Origin: Atlantibacter subterraneus | GTDB lineage: Bacteria > Pseudomonadota > Gammaproteobacteria > Enterobacterales > Enterobacteriaceae | Direction of reading: 5' to 3' | DNA: 64,000 nucleotides | Assembly: GCF_007570865.1 (NCBI RefSeq) | Contig: NZ_VLPS01000010.1 | Coordinates: 124,001-188,000 of the forward strand | In this document: positions 55,060 to 63,938 of the stretch, in pieces | How positions within the stretch are numbered: position 1 is the stretch's first letter | How the letters are laid out: each line of letters opens with the position of its first letter | Program-made: the position numbers and the translations under genes | Notes under the pieces: model-generated | The model's database searches: none | Seen by the model: only the letters and a program-made list of their open reading frames with translations | Told to the model about the DNA's origin: nothing

Positions 55060-58000
55060 TTAACTCAGGATTGGACTGTTGCTCAGAGCCAGCAGCAGAT
55101 GCGCTTTGTCATGGGCCGGATTAAGTGCCAGCAGGGTGTCGATGCGCTCGTTAAAGGCGTGGCGCTCTCCCAGCCCCAGATAGCCCAGCGCCTCGACAAA
55201 CAGGCAGTGCTGGCGATGACGCTGCTGCGGGTCGCTGTCAAGCACCACCAGATCCGGCAGGGAGACCGCAAAAAAATCGCTCTCTACCGGGTCGTTGTGA
55301 TGCTGTTGCCCCCAGGCGATAAACTGGCGGAAACGGGCCTCGGCCTGCTCATGCTCGCCGAGGCGCTTCAGCGCCATGGCCTGCCAGAACTGATAATCCA
55401 CCGGCTGATCGTTGTAGTAGCGTCCGGCATCCAGGCCCGCGTCGCCCTGGATGGCCTGCCGCCAGGCCGCATCGGCGTGCTGGGTTTCCTGCTGCTGTTC
55501 GGCGCACCAGCCCAGCAGATACCAGATGTCGTTATCGGTTTGCCCGGCCAGGCGGCCTTCGCCAAGATTAAGTGGATAGTGCAGCGCCTCTTTCAGCAGG
55601 TTTTGCGCGCTGCGGTAATCGCCGTGATGGATCGCCTCTAACGCCCGGCGCTGCTGGTTAATCAGATACTGGTCGGTAATTTTGCCTTCTCCCCCTTCCC
55701 ACGGGTGGAAAGTGCGTTGCGCCAGCACCGCGTGGGCCTCGGCGTTTTTGCCGTGGATATGCCACAGGCTGAGCAACTCGGCGGTGAGATCGTCGCGCAG
55801 CAATGCCACGGGCTGATGTTTTTCCAACAGGGCCAGGCGCTGTGCGGTGGGGCGGCCCAGCTGTTTGTGCAGATAATCCAGCTCGAACAGCAGGCGCGGG
55901 TTTTCCGGCTCCAGCTCCGCCGCTTTGCGCAGCGAGGCTTCCGCCTGCGCGGCGTCGTGCTGTTTATTCCAGGCCCAGATGCCCAGCAGGCGATGAACGG
56001 CGGCGAAGCCAGGCAGTTGCTGGCGGGCGAACTCCCAGCAGGCCACCGCCTCGGCGTACAGCCGTTTGCTGTAGTAAAAACAACCCAGCAGATATTGCGC
56101 GAAGCCGTCCTGCGGCAGCTGGCGCAGCATTTCCACTTCATCCACCAGGTTGGGGAAGCGCACTTTAATCGTGAAGTTGGCTTTGGCCAGCGCCAGCCAG
56201 CGCTGGCGCTGCACATCGTCCTCCTCCAGCGCCGCGCGCCACAGCAGCGGCAGGGTTTCCGGGTTATCCAGCAGTGCGAGGAGTTCACGCGCCTCAGCTT
56301 TCATGCCCAGATTCACCAGCCAGCCCGCCAGCACCGACGCGTTAACGCCGCGCTGGTTGGTGATGTCACGCAGTTGAGTAAGCGCTTGCTCACTTTGTGA
56401 TATGGCATAGCGGGCATAGTGCAGCGCATAGCTCAGCGGGTAGTCAGCAAGCTGTTGTTCGATATAGGTTAACGCTGCATCGCGCTGGCCGTTTTGTGCC
56501 ATCAACAGGGCATTCAGCGCCATCGCCAGGTTGTTGCTGGCGTTGAAGCGCAGGCTCTGCTGGCAGAACGCCAGCGCTTTGGCACTCTCGCCCCGGCGCA
56601 GCGCCAGGCGGGCCAGATCGTAAAACGCCGCGTCCCGGCAGTTGCCGCTCCAGCTGGCTTTGAAATAGTGGTCGTATGCCGCATCGAGCTGGCCCTGTTT
56701 TTCCAGCGCCGCGCCCAGCAGCTGGCTCGCCTGGCCGCACTGCGGGTTTTTGTTCAGGCGGTGCGCGCGTTTTAACGCCGCTTCGGCATGGGCCTGCGCC
56801 TGCGGCCATCGGGCGCGGTTAAACTCCAGCGTTGCCAGCGCCACGTTGCAGCGGTAATCGTGCGGGTCCAGCTCCAGCGCTCGCTGGTAATAGTCGAACG
56901 CGGAGCGGCTGGCGTGCAGGTATTGCTCCAGATGCTGGCCGATAAAATAGAGTTCATCGCCGTTGGTGATGTCCGCAGGCAGCGCCGGGGCGCAGGCAGG
57001 ATCGGGCAGCGGCGTTGCTTCAGCGATATGCTCAAGGTAATGCAATATTGGCTGGCCGCTGGCGTCGCGTAGGGTCAGGGTCAGACGATCCGGGAAGTTA
57101 TCGGCAAGGGTTTCCTGCCACGCCTGCGCCGGGGTTAATGACAGCGGCTGCTGCCAGACGAGTGCGCCACCCTGTGACAGCTCCAGCGTCACGTCGTTAA
57201 GCGGCGCGATGGCGTAGACGCCGATATGCAGCTGCCCATTATGGCGCTCCAGCTTGATCGCCGCCTCGGTGCTGGCATTCTGCAACGTGCCAAGATGGCT
57301 GTAAGGCAGGAAATTCTGCACAAACACTTTTTCTTCGAACGGGGCAATCCAGGTGAAGTCCGGCTGGTTGTCGGTAAACACCCCGGTCATCAGTTCAATA
57401 TACGGCCCGTTTTCATCGGTGAGATTGCGATCCCAGGCCTGACCGAAATCGCCATAGCCCCAGCTCCACTGTTTTTTGCCCGGCGATACGTGGTGGTCCG
57501 CCACGTGCAACAGCCCGCCGTTTTCCCCGTGGTGCCATGCGCCGACAAAATCGTAATCCGATTTATCCGCCATATAGGAGGTGGGAACCGGGATATTTTT
57601 GTAGCGCGAGATATCCACGCCCGCCGAGTAGTCCACTTTGTAATAGGTGCCGTGAGCAATCGGGAATGAGGAAACGTCGCGCTTGCCGTGGTCGAACACT
57701 GCGGTGACGTCCGGTGGGAAGACGCTTTGATGGTCGTCGCCGCCTTTGACCGCCGGGTTTGCCCACCACAGGAAGTGGCGCGGCGTGGCATTGGGGTTAA
57801 ACACTTTGCCGGTGATTTCAATCAGCGCTTTGTGCGGGTAGAGGGTAAAACCGGTCATCACCTGTAGGCCGCGCATCGGCTCCACTTCACCCAGCCAGAC
57901 GGTTTGCGAGCCGTCGTCGTTGGATTTGAGAGTGACGTCCACCGGCATAAAGGTGGTGGGGCGGTGGTGCTGTGGCCAGTTGAACTCGATCCCGCCGGAG

Positions 58001-58335
58001 ATCCACGGGCCGACCAGCCCGACCAGCGCCGGTTTGACCACTTCGTTGTAGTAAACGAAATCGCGCTGCATCACTTTATCCCACGCCCGGTGGATGCGCC
58101 CGCCCAGCTCCGGCAGCAGCATCACCCGGATAAAGTCGTTTTCCAGGTACACCGCCTGGTAGATTTTCTCTTCGCGTTCACCGGTCAGCGTATCGATCAC
58201 GCCCCAGGGATAAACCGCGCCGGATGAGCCCTGATAAACGCGTTTTTCCAGAAACATTGGGTTGGGATCTTCCTGACCCGTGGTCCATGTCGGTAAGGAA
58301 ATGCTCTCTCGCCAGACCTTCACGTTGCCGTACAT
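55060..58335 (-). CDS. yphG: YphG-like DUF5107/TPR protein
   Basis: 1091 residues. The N-terminal ~420 residues form a DUF5107 domain, a beta-rich carbohydrate-enzyme-like fold beginning near NPMFLEKRVYQGSSGAVYP. The remainder is a long array of TPR-like helices (repeated patterns such as FDYYQRALELDPHDYRC and ASLRKAAELEPENPRLLFEL). The E. coli YphG has about the same length and stands beside yphH exactly as here. Its biochemical role is not known; an enzyme acting on sugars or glycosides bound by TPR partners is plausible. The transcript starts in the 116 bases shared with yphH. Confidence 0.85.
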   Translation of the reverse strand: MYGNVKVWRESISLPTWTTGQEDPNPMFLEKRVYQGSSGAVYPWGVIDTLTGEREEKIYQAVYLENDFIRVMLLPELGGRIHRAWDKVMQRDFVYYNEVVKPALVGLVGPWISGGIEFNWPQHHRPTTFMPVDVTLKSNDDGSQTVWLGEVEPMRGLQVMTGFTLYPHKALIEITGKVFNPNATPRHFLWWANPAVKGGDDHQSVFPPDVTAVFDHGKRDVSSFPIAHGTYYKVDYSAGVDISRYKNIPVPTSYMADKSDYDFVGAWHHGENGGLLHVADHHVSPGKKQWSWGYGDFGQAWDRNLTDENGPYIELMTGVFTDNQPDFTWIAPFEEKVFVQNFLPYSHLGTLQNASTEAAIKLERHNGQLHIGVYAIAPLNDVTLELSQGGALVWQQPLSLTPAQAWQETLADNFPDRLTLTLRDASGQPILHYLEHIAEATPLPDPACAPALPADITNGDELYFIGQHLEQYLHASRSAFDYYQRALELDPHDYRCNVALATLEFNRARWPQAQAHAEAALKRAHRLNKNPQCGQASQLLGAALEKQGQLDAAYDHYFKASWSGNCRDAAFYDLARLALRRGESAKALAFCQQSLRFNASNNLAMALNALLMAQNGQRDAALTYIEQQLADYPLSYALHYARYAISQSEQALTQLRDITNQRGVNASVLAGWLVNLGMKAEARELLALLDNPETLPLLWRAALEEDDVQRQRWLALAKANFTIKVRFPNLVDEVEMLRQLPQDGFAQYLLGCFYYSKRLYAEAVACWEFARQQLPGFAAVHRLLGIWAWNKQHDAAQAEASLRKAAELEPENPRLLFELDYLHKQLGRPTAQRLALLEKHQPVALLRDDLTAELLSLWHIHGKNAEAHAVLAQRTFHPWEGGEGKITDQYLINQQRRALEAIHHGDYRSAQNLLKEALHYPLNLGEGRLAGQTDNDIWYLLGWCAEQQQETQHADAAWRQAIQGDAGLDAGRYYNDQPVDYQFWQAMALKRLGEHEQAEARFRQFIAWGQQHHNDPVESDFFAVSLPDLVVLDSDPQQRHRQHCLFVEALGYLGLGERHAFNERIDTLLALNPAHDKAHLLLALSNSPILS

Positions 58336-58355
58336 GTGCGTCTCTCCAGTAAAAA

Positions 58356-58385
58356 AATGACAGTGAAATAAGGTATACTGTCATT
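58356..58385. promoter_or_regulatory. inverted repeat between yphG and yphH
   Basis: AATGACAGT (58356-58364) and ACTGTCATT (58377-58385) form nine-base arms with a 12-base spacer, a two-turn centre spacing that suits a dimeric regulator. It sits in the yphG/yphH divergent region and is the likely YphH operator. Confidence 0.55.
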
Positions 58386-58451
58386 CTGGACAACAAATTC
58401 GTGGCGGTAACACGTAGTGGTCACGTAATACAGTTAACGGAGTTTAGTGAA

Positions 58452-59648
58452 GTGACGATCGTTGGTCTAAATAATCAGCGGGTGCGGCAGTACAACAAAA
58501 AGGCGCTAATGACGCTGATTTGGCAGGAAAAAGTGGTCAGTAAATCGCAGCTGGCGCGCCAGACTGACCTGTCGATCCCCGCCGTGAGCAATATTCTCGA
58601 TGAGCTGGTGGAGGAGGGGCATCTGGCCCATTCGCAGCAGGCGTTGAGTAAACGCGGGCTGAGCAGCGGCAGCTATCAAATTCCGTTAACCGGGCCGCTA
58701 ACCCTGTGCCTGAACGTGACGCCGACCACCATCGAAAGCCAGCTGGCGGACCAGCAGCTTTCGCCGCTGGGGGAGTACGCCAAAACCCACGTCGATGCGC
58801 CGCACCCGGAAGCGCTACTGGCGGCAATGCTGAGGATTTGTCATCAGTATGCCAAAACGTACAGCGGCAATACCTTTCGCCTTGCCATCGCCATCCACGG
58901 CCAGGTGGATCCGGTGACCGGCGTATCGCAAACCATGCCGCAGGCTCCGTGGAAAGCGCCGGTGGAAATCAAATATTTGCTGGAAGAAAAGCTTAAATGG
59001 CCGGTGCTGGTGGATAACGACTGCGTGATGCTGGCGCTGGCGGAGAAGTGGCAGAACCCCAGCCGACAGCAGGATTTCTGCGTGATTAACGTCGATTATG
59101 GGATTGGTTCGTCATTTGTGATTAACCAGCAGATTTATCGCGGCAGTCTGTACGGCAGCGGCCAGATTGGCCACACCATTATCGATCCGGACGGCATGGC
59201 CTGCACCTGTGGCCGCTACGGCTGCCTGGAGACCGTGGCTTCCCTGACGGCGCTGAAAAAGCAGGCGCGCGTCTGGTTTAAAAGCCAGCCGGGCATGGGC
59301 GACCAGGATATCGACAATCTGACCACCGCGCATCTGCTGACCCTGTGGCGGCAGCACGATCCGATGGTCGAACAGTGGGTAGAAAACGGTGCCACCACCA
59401 TCGGCCTGAGCCTGTATAACTTTCTTAATATTCTGAATATCAATCAGATTTGGTTTTACGGGCGCTGCTGTGAATTTGGCGAGCGCTGGCTGGCGGCCAT
59501 TACCCGGCAGATCAGCACCAATCCGTTCGATCCGGCGGACCCGACGCGGGTTAACGCCACGCGCGTGGCCTTTGGGGAATTAAGCCGGGCGCAGCAAATT
59601 ATGGGGATTGGTTATTTGTACGTGGAGAAGGCGCTGGAGAATTTTTAA
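58452..59648 (+). CDS. yphH: ROK-family transcriptional regulator YphH
   Basis: 398 residues from a GTG at 58452 with GGAG nine bases before it; an in-frame GTG 17 codons upstream exists but has no ribosome site. Winged helix-turn-helix (about 15-75: NNQRVRQYNKKALMTLIWQE, then SIPAVSNILDELVEEG) followed by a ROK sugar-kinase-like domain with VDYGIGSSFVIN and a zinc-type CTCGRYGCLE motif. E. coli YphH (397 residues) is very similar, including SLYNFLNILNINQIW. It probably represses the divergent yphG operon until a sugar or sugar phosphate binds. Confidence 0.9.
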   Translation: MTIVGLNNQRVRQYNKKALMTLIWQEKVVSKSQLARQTDLSIPAVSNILDELVEEGHLAHSQQALSKRGLSSGSYQIPLTGPLTLCLNVTPTTIESQLADQQLSPLGEYAKTHVDAPHPEALLAAMLRICHQYAKTYSGNTFRLAIAIHGQVDPVTGVSQTMPQAPWKAPVEIKYLLEEKLKWPVLVDNDCVMLALAEKWQNPSRQQDFCVINVDYGIGSSFVINQQIYRGSLYGSGQIGHTIIDPDGMACTCGRYGCLETVASLTALKKQARVWFKSQPGMGDQDIDNLTTAHLLTLWRQHDPMVEQWVENGATTIGLSLYNFLNILNINQIWFYGRCCEFGERWLAAITRQISTNPFDPADPTRVNATRVAFGELSRAQQIMGIGYLYVEKALENF

Positions 59649-59690
59649 AAAACGTGCTGGCGGCAGTCGAGTGCGGGCCGTCCAGCACGT
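59647..59690. terminator. terminator between yphH and the talarate transporter gene
   Basis: ACGTGCTGG (59652-59660) pairs with CCAGCACGT (59682-59690). The minus strand reads into TTTTTT after the stem, so it ends the talD-gudP-like operon; on the plus strand it follows yphH. Confidence 0.7.
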
Positions 59691-59709
59691 GTGCTAATTA
59701 AAACACCAA

Positions 59710-61023
59710 TTACGCAGCCGCCAGTGGCTGCAATTTAATGCGATCCAGCGGACCGACAATAAATACGTAAGAAAACAGGCCAATCAGCCCCATCGAACCG
59801 ACATACAAAATAGCGTAATCAAACGAGCTGGTGGTGGTCAGGATGTAGCCAATCACCAGCGGGGTAATGATACTCGCCAGGTTACCGCACATATTGAACA
59901 CGCCGCCCGCCACGCCCAGCACTTCTTTGGGTGAGGTATCGCTCAGTACGCACCAGCCGAGATTGCCGAAGCCTTTGGCGAAGAACGCGATGCTCATCGC
60001 CGCCACCACAATCACTTCCGACTCGGTGTAGTTGGCGCTGACAATCACACACGAGAGCAGCATGCCGCAGATAATCGGCACTTTGCGGGCGTAAGTCAGG
60101 CTGTGGCCCTTACGCAGCAGGTAATCCGAGAACATCCCGCCGATTAATCCGCCGGCAAACCCGGCGATCGCGGGGATAGAGGCGATTAAACCGACTTTAA
60201 GGATCGACATCCCTTTGGCCTGATACAGATAGGTCGGGAACCAGGTCAGGAAGAACCAGGTGATGGAGGTGACGCAGAACTGGCCGATATACACGCCAAT
60301 CATCATGCGGTTTACGCACACCTGTTTTAACTGCGCCAGCGAGATTTTTTGTTTTTTCTCCTGTTTGCCTAATTCCGGCTCGCCGCCGCCCTGTTTAATA
60401 TAATCGAGTTCCTGCTGGTTAATTTTTTTATGCTTAAACGGATCCTGGACAAAGCCCAGCCAGAATATGCCCAAAATAATGCCGATGCCGCCGATATAAT
60501 AAAACACATAGTGCCAGCTTAAATTATGCAAAATAATGGTCATTAATGGCGTCACAATCCCTAAGGAAATATACTGCGCGGCCTGATAAACCGAGGTGAC
60601 GAATCCACGCTCTTTATTCGGGAACCACTGGACGCTTAACCGGCTGTTGGCCGGGAAGGCCGGGGCTTCAATCGCGCCCATCAGCAAACGCAGGGTGACC
60701 AGCGCCATCAGCGGCGTGGCGAACAGGTAAATCGTGCCCTGCAGCATCGTCACCAGCGACCAGCCAATCAGCGCCACGCCGTACACCAGCCGGGAGCCGT
60801 AGCGATCGAGCAGCCAGCCGCCGGGGATTTGCATAATCACGTAAGAAATACCAAATGAGGAAAACGCCAGCCCCATCATTTCCGGATCGAACGCTAACTC
60901 TTTACTCATAAACGGCGCAACCACAGAAAGGGTGGCGCGGTCGGCATAATTAAATACGGTGGCTAAAAATAAAAAAATTAAAATCGTATAACGAACATTG
61001 GTTTTGGCCTTGAAATTATCCAT
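59710..61023 (-). CDS. MFS hexarate transporter (GudP-like)
   Basis: 437 residues of the ACS family. The N-terminal LFLATVFNYADRATLSVVAP and the central RLLMGAIEAPAFPANSRLSVQ region match the glucarate/galactarate transporters GudP and GarP. It follows the talarate dehydratase gene by 105 bases on the same strand and should import talarate, galactarate or glucarate with protons. The exact substrate is inferred from the neighbour. Confidence 0.88.
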   Translation of the reverse strand: MDNFKAKTNVRYTILIFLFLATVFNYADRATLSVVAPFMSKELAFDPEMMGLAFSSFGISYVIMQIPGGWLLDRYGSRLVYGVALIGWSLVTMLQGTIYLFATPLMALVTLRLLMGAIEAPAFPANSRLSVQWFPNKERGFVTSVYQAAQYISLGIVTPLMTIILHNLSWHYVFYYIGGIGIILGIFWLGFVQDPFKHKKINQQELDYIKQGGGEPELGKQEKKQKISLAQLKQVCVNRMMIGVYIGQFCVTSITWFFLTWFPTYLYQAKGMSILKVGLIASIPAIAGFAGGLIGGMFSDYLLRKGHSLTYARKVPIICGMLLSCVIVSANYTESEVIVVAAMSIAFFAKGFGNLGWCVLSDTSPKEVLGVAGGVFNMCGNLASIITPLVIGYILTTTSSFDYAILYVGSMGLIGLFSYVFIVGPLDRIKLQPLAAA

Positions 61024-61128
61024 AGAAGATAACTCCTGCGTAGGATTATTAATATTAATAGAGGTGAGGGATATTCTGGGTGGATAATGCCCGATCTGCT
61101 GCCGTTGTTAATTATCCACCCGAATTTA

Positions 61129-62325
61129 TTAAGGCTGTTTACCAAATTCGCATTCCAGCACCGTCCACTTACGGGCCTGTTCGCTGATGGTAAAGCCCAG
61201 ACCGTGACGATCGGAAACGTGCATCCGGCCATCGCGCAGTTCGAGCTGCTCGTTGAACATTGGGTTCAGCCATTCGAAATGTTCCAGCCACGGCTCAATC
61301 GGATAGGCCGCCGCCAGATGCAGGTGAACTTCCATGGCAAAATGCGGCGCCAGTTTGCGGCCATGTTTAGCGGCCAGATCCATGATTTTCAGGAACGGCG
61401 AAATGCCGCCAACGCGCGGCGCGTCCGGCTGGACGAAATCGCTGGCGTTGCCGAGGATCAACTGCTCATGCTCGCGGAAGCTGGTGAGCATTTCACCGGT
61501 AGCGATAGGGGTGTCCAGCGCGGCGGTCAGCGCGGCGTGGCCCTCCACGTCATAGGCGTCCAGCGGCTCCTCAATCCAGATCAGATTGAAATCTTCCATT
61601 TTTCGGCCCATGCGAATAGCGGTTTCCCGGTCCCACTGCTGGTTTGCGTCCACCATCAGCGGGAACGCGTCGCCCAGCTCTTTGCGCACGGCGGTTAAGC
61701 GGCGGATATCCTCCTGGGTATTCGGTTGGCCCACTTTCAGTTTGATGCCGCCAATGCCGCTTTCGCGCGAGATCGCCACGTTCTTCAGCACCTGATCCAA
61801 CGGGGTATGCAGGAAGCCGCCGGACGTGTTGTAGCACTGCACGGAATCGCGGTGTGAGCCGAGCAGTTTTGCCAGCGGCAGACCGGCGCGTTTGGCTTTC
61901 AAATCCCACAGCGCGATATCGATCGGGGAGATCGCCTGCACCGCCATGCCGCTACGGCCCACAGACGCGCCCGCCCACAGCAGTTTGGTATAGATCTTAT
62001 CGATATCGTTGGGATCTTCGCCCAGCAGGTTATCGGCGATCTCCTTAGCGTGCGCGTAAATCCCCTGGCCGCCCGCGCGTTTGGAATAGCTGAAACCCAC
62101 CCCTTCGAAGCCATCGCGAGTGCGGATCTCGGCAAAAATAATCGCCACCTCGGTTAACGGTTTTTGGCGGCCTGTCAGCACTTTGGCATCGCTTACCGGC
62201 GTGGCCAGCGGCAGGAAGGAAAGGGAAATTTTTACCCACGCAATACGGTCACCGGTTTCGGCAGCCGTTCTGGCATTAGTCACTTTGGCGTAGGTCACAG
62301 CCTGGGAGTTAGCGCTATCGATCAT
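61129..62325 (-). CDS. L-talarate/galactarate dehydratase
   Basis: 398 residues from the ATG at 62325 (GGAGAC upstream), the length of the Salmonella TalrD/GalrD enzyme STM3697, with which the sequence agrees through most of its length. Enolase-superfamily (mandelate racemase subgroup) enzyme. The metal ligands are in the KVGQP-LMVDANQQWD, WIEEPLDAYD and IATGEMLT segments, and the general base in DAPRVGGIS-HFAMEVHLH. It dehydrates L-talarate and galactarate to a 2-keto-3-deoxy acid. Its ATG region carries a half-match to the operators upstream. Confidence 0.92.
   Translation of the reverse strand: MIDSANSQAVTYAKVTNARTAAETGDRIAWVKISLSFLPLATPVSDAKVLTGRQKPLTEVAIIFAEIRTRDGFEGVGFSYSKRAGGQGIYAHAKEIADNLLGEDPNDIDKIYTKLLWAGASVGRSGMAVQAISPIDIALWDLKAKRAGLPLAKLLGSHRDSVQCYNTSGGFLHTPLDQVLKNVAISRESGIGGIKLKVGQPNTQEDIRRLTAVRKELGDAFPLMVDANQQWDRETAIRMGRKMEDFNLIWIEEPLDAYDVEGHAALTAALDTPIATGEMLTSFREHEQLILGNASDFVQPDAPRVGGISPFLKIMDLAAKHGRKLAPHFAMEVHLHLAAAYPIEPWLEHFEWLNPMFNEQLELRDGRMHVSDRHGLGFTISEQARKWTVLECEFGKQP
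62308..62319. promoter_or_regulatory. possible third operator inside the dehydratase start
   Basis: GTTAGCGCTATC is identical to 12 bases of the site at 62388. It lies in codons 3-6 of the dehydratase gene. It may be chance or an auxiliary site. Confidence 0.3.
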
Positions 62326-62355
62326 AAGAGTCTCCATTAACCCGGTGGTTTAAAA

Positions 62356-62369
62356 TGTTTGCGCTAACA
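62356..62369. promoter_or_regulatory. LacI/GntR-type operator A
   Basis: TGTTTGCGCTAACA is a near-palindrome with a central GCGC. With the copy at 62388 it forms an inverted arrangement (GCGCTAACATTT and AAATGTTAGCGC) whose centres are 32 bases apart, three helical turns. Confidence 0.55.
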
Positions 62370-62387
62370 TTTGTAGGCTCAGGGAAA

Positions 62388-62401
62388 TGTTAGCGCTATC
62401 T
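62388..62401. promoter_or_regulatory. LacI/GntR-type operator B
   Basis: TGTTAGCGCTATCT matches the same near-palindrome. Lying between the divergent dehydratase and regulator genes, it probably serves both. A CRP-like TGTGA-N6-TCGAG lies beyond at 62457-62472. Confidence 0.55.
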
Positions 62402-62612
62402 TTCATGGCATAAACTGAGATTTAGATCGCAAATAGCCGCTTAATTGATCGCTTTTTGTGATGTTAATCGAGAATTTGCGCCACTGAATGGCGGATCTTT
62501 ATTTATTAATGATTGCGCAATCATTGGTGGTGTCTCGCATTTCTGGAAACAGGGGGATAATTAACCGATAATGTTCGCCGCTTTCACGCGCCATGAGAGG
62601 ACGGTTGTCGAA

Positions 62613-63635
62613 TTGAAAAGTGAACGAAACGCCAGAAAGACGGTATCCCGCGCTCCGACGCTCGAAGATGTCGCCCGCGCCGCTGGACTGTCGCCCATGA
62701 CGGTAAGCCGCGCGTTGAACACACCAAATATCGTGCGCCCGGCCACCGTGGCGAAAGTCATGGAAGCGGTGAAAGTGACCGGATACATCCCCAATCTGCT
62801 GGCCGGTAGCCTGGCGTCGCGGCGCAGCAAGCTGATCGCGGTGGTGGTGCCGCAAATTAACAACAATATGTTTGTCGATACCGTACAGTCGTTAAGCGAT
62901 GAGCTGGCGGTGCGGGGCTATCATCTGCTGTTGTGCGTGGCGGGGTATAGCCATGAAAGCGAAACCGATATTGTCTCGACGCTGCTCTCCCGCCGCCCTG
63001 ACGGCATCGTATTAACCGGCATTCATCACAATACCGAGCTGAAAAAGGCAATTATCAATACCGGGCTGCCGGTCGTGGAAATCTGGGATTTAACCCCCAC
63101 GCCCATCGATATGCTGGTGGGGTTCTCCCACGAAAAAATTGGCAATGCCATTGGCGAATACCTGCTTAACAAAGGCCACCGGCGCTTTGGTTTTATCTGG
63201 ACCGATGATAAACGCGCCATGCTGCGTAAAAAGGGCGTGCTGGATGTGCTCAACCGCCAGGGAGATTGCCAGTGGCAGGATGCGCTGGTGCCGCTGCCCG
63301 CGACCATGGCGCTGGGGCGCAGCGGTCTTGGCGCACTGTTAAAAAGCGGCCAGACGTTCGACGCTATCATCTGTAGTTCAGACACCCTGGCGCAGGGGGC
63401 AATTTTCGAAGCGCAAACCCACCAGCTGCGCGTGCCGCAGGACATCGCGGTGATGGGCTTCGGCGATCTTGATTTCGCCGCCTGTAATATTCCGGCAATC
63501 ACCACCGTTAATATCGACCGCTGGAAAATCGGCAAAGACGCCGCCACGCTGCTGGCCGATAAGATTGAAGGCGTGCCGGTGGAGGAGGGGATTGTCGATA
63601 TTGGATTTACGCTGATGGAAAGGGAATCGGCGTAA
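62613..63635 (+). CDS. LacI/GntR-type regulator of the talarate operon
   Basis: 340 residues from a TTG at 62613 with GAGGA 11 bases before; an ATG at 62571 in the same frame is possible. LacI-family helix-turn-helix PTLEDVARAAGLSPMTVSRAL followed by the NLLAGSLASRRSKLIAVVVPQ hinge, then a sensor domain most like GntR, the gluconate regulator (VVEIWDLTPTPIDMLVGF). It is divergent from the dehydratase and transporter genes and is their likely repressor, using the operators at 62356 and 62388; the inducer is probably a hexarate or its keto-deoxy product. Confidence 0.85.
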   Translation: MKSERNARKTVSRAPTLEDVARAAGLSPMTVSRALNTPNIVRPATVAKVMEAVKVTGYIPNLLAGSLASRRSKLIAVVVPQINNNMFVDTVQSLSDELAVRGYHLLLCVAGYSHESETDIVSTLLSRRPDGIVLTGIHHNTELKKAIINTGLPVVEIWDLTPTPIDMLVGFSHEKIGNAIGEYLLNKGHRRFGFIWTDDKRAMLRKKGVLDVLNRQGDCQWQDALVPLPATMALGRSGLGALLKSGQTFDAIICSSDTLAQGAIFEAQTHQLRVPQDIAVMGFGDLDFAACNIPAITTVNIDRWKIGKDAATLLADKIEGVPVEEGIVDIGFTLMERESA

Positions 63636-63660
63636 GCGCGCTTCCTGATACTTTTTTTCT

Positions 63661-63686
63661 AAGCGCCTGAATGGGCGCTTTTTTTT
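63661..63686 (+). terminator. terminator after the LacI/GntR-type regulator gene
   Basis: AAGCGCC-TGAAT-GGGCGCTT followed by eight T's, a strong rho-independent terminator 26 bases after the stop codon. Confidence 0.85.
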
Positions 63687-63801
63687 GCCTGACGATTACG
63701 CTGGCTTATCCATCAAGATGTTCCCACCACTACGCTCACCTTGCCTTTTTCTTTGCATTTGCCTCCGCTGCAACCGAAATAAACCGAAAGCATCCTCCCG
63801 G

Positions 63802-63815
63802 TGAAACGTTTCACT
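63802..63815. promoter_or_regulatory. LacI-type operator ahead of gatZ
   Basis: GTGAAACGTTTCAC is a perfect 14-base palindrome with the central CG step of LacI-family sites, 124 bases ahead of the last gene. Confidence 0.6.
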
Positions 63816-63845
63816 TTCGTTTTCTTTTTTCGCTTTAGCCGTTTT

Positions 63846-63861
63846 TGTGATGCTTATCGCA
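63846..63861. promoter_or_regulatory. CRP-like site ahead of gatZ
   Basis: TGTGA-N6-TCGCA matches the CRP consensus except one base in the second half. Confidence 0.4.
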
Positions 63862-63938
63862 AACAAAAGAAAGCAAAAGGTTAATGATAGAAACCAGAGA
63901 GACACTAAATTTCAAATTTGCAACATAAAGGAAATCAA

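Noticed and set aside
63696-63905. 69-codon minus-strand frame before gatZ
   Set aside because: It covers the operator region, has a Lys/Arg-rich random look and no conserved feature.
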